Of a DNA stretch of 64,000 nt, positions 50,590 to 60,600 are shown in pieces. Position 1 is the stretch's first letter. Each line of letters begins with the position of its first letter. Location: positions 100,510,659-100,574,658 of the forward strand of contig NC_089822.1 of the NCBI RefSeq assembly GCF_035046505.1, read 5' to 3'. Under the pieces are notes generated by a model, which searched no databases, was not told where the DNA came from, and was given only the letters and a program-made list of their open reading frames with translations. The stretch comes from Tiliqua scincoides (taxonomy: Eukaryota > Chordata > Lepidosauria > Squamata > Scincidae). Made by a program: the position numbers and the translations under genes.

Positions 50590-52330
50590 ATCATGTCTTT
50601 CCCAAATGTTTACTTATTTTTTCACATCTATATTCCATTTATATTCCTTGGATACTCCCTATTAATTTTTGTAGGAGTGGGAATATGAAGCACTGAACTG
50701 TTGCAAGGTAATACAGCACAGCAGCGCCACCCACTGGCCAGTGATTGTATTGCAGCATCTGCTGAAGCCGCCTCAAATTACTGTATGTTCTGCGGAACTC
50801 TAGGAAATATAGATGGGGGGGGGGGGGATATAGATTTTTATTTAAAAGTTTCATACTAGAATAAATAATACAAAGGAAGGAAATCACATTTTACATTTTC
50901 AACTCTGGGGTTCAAGACTAGATTCATCATGGCAGAAAATGAGGTGGGTATCAGGGCCTAGGAGAGGAGGGTAAATGGGGTAATTTGTACCCAGGCCCAG
51001 GTTCAGAAAGGGGGCCCAGGAGCCAAAGGAGAGGGCCCAGAAATTTCCTGGGATCTTATATTTTCCAATCTCACCCAGATTCACTGCCTACGCAGGATGC
51101 TGGGGGCATTTCCATGGACACATGGCAGCCACTTCTGCCATAAGCCATGCACACCAGACCCAGGAATGGATATATTCCTTAACAATGTCATACCTGGGAG
51201 GAAACCGACCTGCTACAGCAGCTCTTTGGCTTGTGGATCTGATTACTGTGAAGGAGCTCAGCGACAAAGCTGCATGACTGCAGCTGCTGCAGAAGTCGGT
51301 TTTGGTGTACACAGGACACTTTCCATTCTAGTGTGAGCCTAAAGACAATGATAATCTCCTGCAATTATTTTCTATATTTGAAAGATTTTACTTAGGAGTG
51401 TGTTTGGTTTTCCACATTACTGTATCTAGCTGCCAATGCTGGGCAGGCAGGTAGACCTAAGCTCTGCATTGGGAATACTGGTAGACCTGGGCTCTAAAGA
51501 ATATTCTGGCTGTTGCCACTTTCCCCCTGCCTGTTTTGCTCTCTGTTCCACCCCCTTCCTCTTTGGGAAGGGTCCCAAAAGGGTCCCTTTTGGGAAGGGC
51601 CTGGTGTGGAAAGAGTTTCTGTCCCTGCCTCACAATATTCGAACCAGGAATCATCTGGCCTTTATTGCATTTGTTCGAATAGCCTGCTGCAAATCTAACA
51701 GCTTTTGTGGAGACCCTGGGGGGTCTCAAGTCTGATTTCTAGGCTTCTACTTACCCGGAAATGTTGGGACAGAACTAGACATTTCATAACATGGTGGAGC
51801 CCCTTTCTTAACACAGAAGGAAAAGAAGAAGTTGCATCAATTTCTTTGACAGATGGGAGTGGGAAAGCTATTTTCTTAGCACAGAGGGACTGAACCACAA
51901 AGAGATATGATCAAGCAGTCTGCTGTCTTCTGGTGAGGGAAGAACACCGTTTTCCTCTCTATGGAGTTGCCCTGATAAGTAACACTTATTTCTTATCTAC
52001 TTTCCTTTTTGAAAGAAAAGTGTTGGTTGATATAAATACTAAGGCTTTCACAGTCGGTATTTGTGACATTGAAATGGACAATGTCTGGGCTGATAGATAG
52101 CGGTGGAATAAAGCTGTTCTCACCTAATGTTTCGCCTATTACTTTGGTAGGCATTTTCAAAAGACGAAGCTACAGCAAGTAGTTCTTCAGACTACGCAGT
52201 ATAACTGATACAACTGATGTTCTGATCTTAAAGTTCCAAGTACCTATTGTTCTATCTCAGTTCTTAAAGTCCCAGATACTTGTATTTTTGAATGCTGGTA
52301 ACCAAGAGTCATTTTCCAATGTTTATAAAT
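50590..52330. other. Intergenic sequence, little recognised
   Basis: Between IGFBP7 and the lectin gene. The block at 52030-52170 (AAGGCTTTCACAGTCGG, TTTCGCCTATTAC) looks repeat-like and may come from a Penelope-like element, but I cannot confirm that. Confidence 0.4.
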
Positions 52331-52336
52331 CTCTAT

Positions 52337-52425
52337 AGCTGCCATCCTATCCACACTTACCTAGGAGTAAGCTGCATTGACTATAATGGGACTTTCTTCT
52401 GTGTAGATATGCATAGGATTGGGCT
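52337..52425. mobile_element. Short palindromic MITE, family C
   Basis: CATCCTATCCACACTTACCT and GTAGATATGCATAGGATTGG; same layout as 30925-31014. Confidence 0.8.
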
Positions 52426-53011
52426 CTGTGTTTTTAATCTCTAAAAGGGTTGTTCTTCTACCAGATCCATCTCTGATCACCTTGAAAGTATCACAATAAT
52501 GACATTTAATGACATCAATGTCGCATAATGTTTTCAAGCAGGACTTGATCTGATCCAGGGCTAATGGGGCTCTTTTGTGGTTGGTTGTGGTAGTGTGTTT
52601 GTTTTTATGCTGGGTCTCAAACCTAGAATATATGAAACCATAATTGATCGTTTCTGGGCACATGCAGAATTCCTTTCCATGAGCATTAAGTAAGGTTGAT
52701 GCCTTTTGCACCATATTTTAGATAACACTAAGCACAGCTTCTCTGAAGTGCCATTTGGAGTGCTAGTTTACTGAGCTTGTTTGCATTGTGGCTGTGATCC
52801 AAGAGACCGCATGTGGAACAGACATGTGTGTGCATATGTAGGTTCTGACAAAAGGTGGAAGTGAGGAAATAGTTCAGTTGGAGGGAATTAAAGTCAGCCC
52901 CTTGCTTCATTATAATCATGAGTTTTCTACCACTGTCACAGGCCAGCTCTCCAAGCCAACCCCTCCTTCCCCCGCAAACTTACTCCTGTGAAGGAGGGGA
53001 ACTGATGGTGT

Positions 53012-53694
53012 AGAGCAGCATTTCTCAACATTTGTCCCCCCATCCCACTTTACATGGTCCACATATTGGGAGTACCACCAGAAGTAGCTGGTGATGATGT
53101 CATTACCAGTTACTTCTGGGTTGGGAGGCTAGATGTGACATGACAAATACCGGTAAGAAGTAGAGTCAGTGGCGGACCTCCCCAGCCAGCGGACCTCCCC
53201 AGACCTGGGGCAATGGTCTGCAATGGCATCTTTCGCTGACTGTTGCTGCCCTCTGCATGGAAATCTGCCCCCCCCCCTAACCTGAGGCTCACGGAGTCTC
53301 GTGTGACCTGAGCTTGTGTCGGGGAAGCTTCCTGACACTTCCCCGATGGTATAAACTGTGCTTCCAGAAAACCAGAAGCACTGTTTCTGATCCTGTCTGG
53401 AGCCTAAGAGAGGCTTCTGCAGGGTCCTACAGGCTTGCATCTGGGGCATTTACCCCATCAAAACTAACGGGAGGTCCGCTACTGAGTAGGTAGACAGGAG
53501 GATGTTTTTGAGCACACCAAAAACATGCTTTGGAACTCTGCCCACCAAGTCAAACCTCCTACCACTGTTTGTCACATCACATTGCTTCTCTCGCTGCAGG
53601 GTGGCAAGTATCCAGGGGTTCCACACATACCATCAGACATCACCCTCAAGTACCATCGGTGGTACCTGTACCACTGGTTGAGAAACACTGGTAT
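53012..53694. mobile_element. hAT-like MITE containing another inserted MITE
   Basis: Ends GAGCAGCATTTCTCAACATT and GGTTGAGAAACACTGGTA. Interrupted at 53166-53486 by an element with different terminal repeats. Confidence 0.65.
53166..53486. mobile_element. MITE with AGTGGCGGACCTCC ends
   Basis: Terminal inverted repeats CAGTGGCGGACCTCC and GGAGGTCCGCTACTGA. The interior (AAACTGTGCTTCCAGAAAAC) matches 21955-22275 in reverse orientation. Confidence 0.7.
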
Positions 53695-54578
53695 AGAGGC
53701 ATCGCCATTGAGAAGACAGCCCTTATAAGCCCTATTCCTGAGGCTAGGATACTGAAACATGGTTAGTAACATCATGTCCTGCCAGAGTGCATGGGAGACA
53801 CAGTTTCCTCTGCTGCTCAGCGTGGTTTGCTGAAAGGCACGGAAACAAAGATCCATGCACCCTAGCAAGAAATAACTCCAGAGTCTTAGAGCAATGACGT
53901 TGAGGCGTCTATTACCAGCAGACCTTCCCCATTACTGATCTTCCCCTTACAAGAGTAAGTTTATAGGGTAAATGGGGGGACGGAGACTGGCAGGGAAAGC
54001 TGGTGACAAGCAGGATCATGCTGGACTACATTACTCAGTTCTGTACAGGCTCCAGAGATCTTAAAGGGCAGCAGTGCCAGCACCAGACTGCTGGGGGTGC
54101 TGAGACAAAATCCTGTATTGGGCCACCTATGGCACCCAGGACTCATAAAGAAAGCATCATCCTTACCCATAGTGGTCCTGAGGTTGCATTGTGTACTATT
54201 AGTACTGAGTGTTCAGAGGTTGGCCCAACCAGGTGTGTCCTCTGATTGGCCAGTCCCTGACACCATTCCTGCACAGCAGTAACTGGAGTTTTTCCCATCC
54301 ATGAAATAATTCTTCCCTCCCTATACTTTCCTCCCCTCTCCTCCCAAACGTCCCCCCCACTTCTAAGTGAGGAGCTGTGCTTCCAACTTAGAGCACTGTC
54401 TGCACCCCCAAGAACATGTTAATTGATTTCATGAAGTTTATGGTAATTTCAACATAGCGAATGTCATGTTGGACTGGAACTTTTGTGCGCATTTTGGAGT
54501 AGTTTGCTGGCCATTATGGCACTGGATCATAGTCATTGGATGCTAACAGTGTTGTCTTGAACTTTCAGATTAGCCAGC

Positions 54579-54657
54579 ATGGATTGGCAGTGTGTGGCTC
54601 CCGGACTGATTTTCTTGTTGGTCAAGCTTACAGCCGCATCTCTATTTGTAGTCTTCA
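54579..54657 (+). CDS. Lectin receptor exon: N-terminus and membrane segment
   Basis: Reads MDWQCVAPG followed by a hydrophobic stretch ending SLFVVF, with a Lys in the middle. The ATG has A at -3 and G at +4. A splice acceptor (ACTTTCAG) sits ten bases upstream, and the ATG frame stays open through it, so this may also be an internal exon. Confidence 0.65.
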
Positions 54658-57600
54658 GTGAGTATTGGTCAGTGGTTGATTTCAGCTTCTCCTTGACCGT
54701 CAGCCTTTTTTAACACTTGTTCTCATTGTTCTGTAAAGACATTCAGTCTTTGTGATACCCATGCCTTGATGTATAAAATAGTAACAATAGTAATAAATGC
54801 CACTTAATAGTTACATGGTGTTTCAAAATGCTTCATGTACATGGTCTCGATCATCCTTTAACAACAGTTCTTTAAGGTAGGCCAGCATTATCTCCATATT
54901 GCAGAAGGGGAACTGGGCTAAGGGATGGTGGCTTGCCCAAGGTCACGTAACGTAACCCAAACTCCCACCTAATGTGGGGCTTCACAACTCTTATCTGTTT
55001 GTAGCTGCAATGCTGGACTGACCCCCTCTGTTGACAGTGAAGTATGATGACAAGGAGAACAAAGCAACTGCCATTATTTATGTACTGGATTTGGGGTACA
55101 AGGGTATTTGCATCCTGGGTGATTGTGTCCTGGTCAAATGCATCACGGTCACTGGCATCCCTGGATATTCATGTTTGGAGTTTTTTTGTGGGTTGCAAAA
55201 AACAATGGCCAGTACACATTTGTCTCCGATGCAATGGTCCTGTACTTGGATTTTGTCAGCAATATTAAGGGCCCAATCCTATCCAGCACAGGAGCGGTGG
55301 CGCTAAAAACCCACCGCTGTATCCTGTACTGGATACAAGCAGGTTGCAGGTCTCCTCAGAGTAAGGGGACATTTGTCTCCTGCTCCCAAGTAACACCCCT
55401 GCTTGCTCAATGGGGCTTCTCAGGTCAGTGCCGCAAACTTGAGAAGCCCTGTGTTAAGCTTTTGCACCTGGGAGTGGGGAAGCTAAGCAGGGTCAGGCCT
55501 GGTTAGTACTTGGATGGGAGACCGCCTGGGAATACCAGGTGCTGTAGGCTTATACCAGAGTCTTTAGAGACTGAAGGTTGCCAACCAGTGGGGATAGGAT
55601 TCCACGGAGGAGGCCTTTGCTGGTCCCACCCACTCCCAGGCCTGTCATTCCCCCAGTTCTGTCCTCCCCTACCTTCCCCAGCCAAGAAACACCTCCCTCC
55701 ACCCTCCCTAAGCCCCTGTGCCACTTGGCACTTACCTCCACTCTGCTGGCGGCTGGGGCTTCACCTGCGACATTGGTGGAGTGGTGCAAGCCTTCCCACT
55801 GGCACCATTGTTGCATGGTACAAATGTGCCTTATGGTACATTTGCGACACCCAATGCCAGCCTAGGGTGGCTACACTGGCGGTAGCCTTCCATAGGATTG
55901 AACTGCCTGAGTTACTCCTTAGAGGCCATTCAAAATGCTGTTTTGTTTTGTTTTTCAGTTCCACAGATCTTCCCCAGGGGAAACATTAGTTTTGTTTCTG
56001 AAGAGAATAGTACAGGTAAATCTGCAGCAGTGGTATGAATCAGCTTGAGGTGATCCATTGAGAGGTGGGAGGATGACTTCTGGTTTCTTTCTGCTGAGAG
56101 GTCGCCACATTCTTTAGGACTGAGCTAAAATTACTCACTGGTCATTTACCAAAATTTAATGATAACACCTTCCTTGTTTGAACATTTATCAGCACACTTT
56201 TGGGAAGTATTCACGATATCTTTATTTTTTAATTCCAAATTGACTTCGTTTACACTCATCACATCCCCGGATGTGATTATTTTTGTCCTCAGAAAGAAAC
56301 AGAAAAATATTTAGCACAGCCATGTAACTCTCCTGACCTGCTGAGCGCTTTTTTTGACCCAGTGTACCATCAGTTCTACAGTGAAGCTTTACAAAGTGGG
56401 TTAATACAGAACCACTATGCTTTACTTTGCAGTTCTACAGATTTCACAAAACCCGTCTGGAATCACCACAACCTCCTCCACAAGAGCCACAACTGCGACC
56501 ACAATGAAAAGTAAATTCATATAATTTGGTCTTTGATATTTAAACACTCGGGAAAGTAAAATTATGGTATTAATTTTACTGTGCTATAAAAAGTAAGTTA
56601 TAGGGTCTGTTTCCTAATTGTTTTTGTAACAAACAGCTTCCCAATGTATAGGCAGAGTAGATGGTGGCATGCACATACCCACCTGTATATATACAGAAAG
56701 CAGTTATCCCTAAACTACAATACTGCAGCATCCATGGTGTCCTGGCAAATTGCATTTTCCTGTAAAAAAAGTCTTAGCAACGTGTCCAGTTTCAAACTTC
56801 TTCTTTTTTTAAGCTATGTAATCAGGTTGTAGAAGCTGTTCCATCAATCTGCCCCTCAGATAAGTAGGTATAACCCATTTTTTCCAATGGCTTGGAGTAG
56901 CCGCCAGCCATCAGAGGGCCAGTTCAAAAGATGCTTGATCATCCACCAACGCCATGCATTTAAAGATTTGTATACTCATGGCACTTTCATGTTGTGATTC
57001 CTTCCTTCATGCTTGAGCCACTTTACCTAATTGTGTGTGTGGGGCGGGGGGGGGGGGAGTGTAGTCTGTCCAGATTGTCCTTCATGCACTGCTAATTGTC
57101 CCTCATGCACTGGGGTCTAAAATAGGCTTAGATTCCAATCCTGTGGAGGCCTTGTGCTGCCGGAACTTGTGATCCGGCAGCACAAGACCTTTTATGGCTT
57201 TTGCAAAAGGCAACACCATTTTGTGCAACTGGGCTGCCGCTGCAAGTGCAAACAGCGGTGGCAGCACACCAGTGGCCCACCCGTAACCTCCAGTGCTGGT
57301 AAGTCAGCATGGGGTGCAGGAGGGAGATGGGGGTGGGTGGGAGGGGGAGGAATACTACAAAGATGGGGACAGGGAGGAAGGTGGATTGAGACCAGGAAGG
57401 GGGCGGTATCAGTAGCAGTGACAACACTGATATCCTATCTCCCTTCCCAGCCTTGATCCACCTTCCTGAGTCCATTCATAAATCACTGGCACAGGTCCAA
57501 GTAGACCTAGCAGGGCAGTGAGGGCTTACCTCCAGGCAAGGGTACAAATGTTGCCTTACCTGGAGGAGACCTTCAGGACTGCAGCCCCTACAGGATACAG

Positions 57601-60600
57601 CATGTGCTTTGATGGTGCAGCTGCATTGGTGGTGGGGGGTTAGGTAGGACTGGGCCATTACTGGTGTGTCTGTTGCAAGGTCAAGAGCAAAGTTCAAAAG
57701 CAAACTCAGTAGGCAAGTGTGGTGATCGTCTGCAAGCTTTATTTCGTTGCCAGCAACAGGCTTCTCAACGTACTTGGATCGTGCTTGCCAGCAACGTACT
57801 TGGATCATGCAGACCTGGCCATGGTGATCCATGCCTCGGTGACATCAAGGTTAGATTACTGTAATGGGCTCTATGTGGGGCTGCCCTTGAAGACGGTTCG
57901 GAAACTGCAACTAGTGCAGAATGCGGCAGCCTGTGTGGGTACTGGAGGTAGGCGGTTCGACTCTGTCAGTCCACTTCTCCAGTGGCTGCATTGGCTGCCC
58001 ATTCGTTTCTGGGCCCAATTCAAGGTGCTGGTTTTGACTTTTAAAGCCCTATACTGCTCTGGGCCAGGGTATCTTAGAGATCGCCTACTCCCGTACAATC
58101 CGGCTCGTCCTCTTAGGACATCAGAGAAGGCCTTTTTGCAAGTGCCGCCACCTAGGGAGGTACGTGGGGCGGCAGCAAGAAATAGGGCCTTCTCAGTAGT
58201 GGCACCAACGCTATGGAACTCCTTTCCCCTTGACTTGAGAATGGCTCCCTCTCTTGAGACTTTTCGGCGAGGCCTGAAGACCCTTCTGTTTAAACAAGCC
58301 TTCTGAGTTCTTGGCCTTTTAAACATTTTTTAATATTTTTTACAGGCCTGATTCTTTTATGATTTGCTGCTGCTCTATGCTCTTTTTACCTGACTATTCT
58401 TTATCTGAGTGCTGTTTTTATGATATGTGTTAATATGTTTTTATTTGTTTTAAATTATGTTTTTAATCAGTTTTAACCTGTTGTAAGCCGCCTTGAGTCC
58501 CTTCGGGGAGAAAGGCAGGGTAAAAATAAAGTTATTATTATTATTATTATTATTCTCAGGGACTCCTGTCCAAAGCGAAAAGAGCAATGAGAGCCATGTG
58601 GGAACTCTCAGAACCCTCCGAGAAAGCAATTTTCCAGTGTGAGCCTTTCATTTATATTTGATTCTGGCTCCTTTGTTTGAGGAGTCTTACACTTCTCATT
58701 GGCTGGTGTGTGACATCAGAAATGGGGGCTTTCTCAGGGTTGGCTAGAGATAACTCTACAAACATTTGATTGGTTGGTTTCAAGTTACATACTCCAACTA
58801 AGGCAAATACATACATTGAGACATATAGAAAACGTTGTTTCCAACAACCACTAGATGGCACTGTTTACTCATTTATTATTCAGGACTTGTTTTTGGTATG
58901 TCCTTTGCACCTATCTTTTGCAGTTCCTCACTGGCCTGACCTTGGCATGAGCTACTAGTGCTATCCTTCTAAATTCCTTTCTGTCTGGTCTCATCAATCA
59001 CTGTGGGCTTTCTGCCAACCTCTATTTAAACTAAGCCCTTTGGTCTTTCCTTTATTCCATGTGTAATTCTCTATATGTGATCTGTATAGTGATGTAATTT
59101 CATTTATTTAATACAGGACAAACTAAACTCTTATTGTACAAAAGGATTCTCTTTCTAACTAAATTCAGCCTTTTCTGTCAGCTTTCAGTTCTGACAGAGG
59201 CTCCCATTATGTTTAGGCTTAATTAGGGGACTTTCTCTGGAATGTTCCTGCTTATCTGTTCCTGTCTAGCTGATTCTTTGCAGGTGTTTGTATCTTAGAA
59301 AACTCTATCTCTGTCTGTCAAACAAGATAAACTGTCTGCTTAGATCTCCTCATTAAAAATGCTTCTAACCTGTGTATAACCTTTAGTTTTATCGTTTTTT
59401 GGTGCCAAGAGATATAACTCTTCCTAATTAATTGGTGCAAGTGCATCCTGCTTTTGCCTAAGATAAGAGTCTTATCTGTGAGGTGCAATAAATTCTGCAA
59501 GACTTGGAGTTTTCAAGGTAGCAGAGATACAGCTCCCATATTCTTTATCTGTGAGCTGTCTGCGAGACAGACCCTGATTAGAGCTGGAATGGCTTTTGCC
59601 AGGCATTTGCTTCTTAATGTCACATTTGAATTACATTTTCAGACTTGTGGCTTTAAGTAAAACTTAATAACTTTTTACCTTTCTGTGTATTTTATGCTTT
59701 GATCAAACTATTCTAATAGCTAAAATTCATTACTATGCCTTTATATATGTTGATTACATTTTAAAAAAACAATCTCTATAATTATTGAGGCATTAAAGAA
59801 CTATTGGCATGCAAGCATGCTAACTTAGTAATTTATTTGGCACTTCTATGATGCTCTGGTGTAAATAACTCTTTCAGTCCTTCTGAAATTTAAATGTTTT
59901 AAAAGTCCAAAAAGCCTTTTTTCCACGGGTATTCATCTGTTCAGTTTCATTTATCATACTAGCAATTAAGCTGAGATGGAAATTCCAGCTTCTTACTCCC
60001 TTTTTACAAACAGTGCTTTGAGGCCTGAACCATTATCTAGTCCTTGACAGTTTGCCAAGAAACATTCCTTTGCTAATTTACAGCCTGTCTGCTGTTTGCA
60101 GACAGAGACCAGAAAAAAAATGTGTTTTTTTGGTTCTGAACATATAAGCATGCTAGGCATATGAATATAACATTTTCCCTATTTCTTAAACATATAAACT
60201 AATAATTTGTTTTAACTAATTCAGCTATAAACACCCATAACATAGCATTAACACTAAGCTTGTATACATTTGGTCTGTTAGCATAAGTGGCTTTTATGGC
60301 CTTGTCTCATGTCTACAAATTTAGGAAAGGTAACCAAAAAGTGAGGGAAGGGGCCAGCATGTGTGTGCACTATGAGTGCATGTCTTTAAATTTGTGGGGT
60401 CAGTCTGGGAAAATCAATTATTGTATCTGTACTGGTTAATCAGGTACCAAGTTGTATATCAGGCTGCGTGTAAGTTGCGGTTTTAACAGATTAAAAATGT
60501 GTTATTGGTCACAGAACCCAACTTCCTTAGCATCTTTCTTAGGATCTGATATGATGCAGTGAATCTGCTGCTTGCTAGGAGAGCACATGCCCTTTGCTTC

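Noticed and set aside
55481-55586. 5S rRNA gene
   Set aside because: Only the 3' two thirds of 5S are present, fused to a retroelement tail and flanked by a target duplication; a SINE, not a gene.
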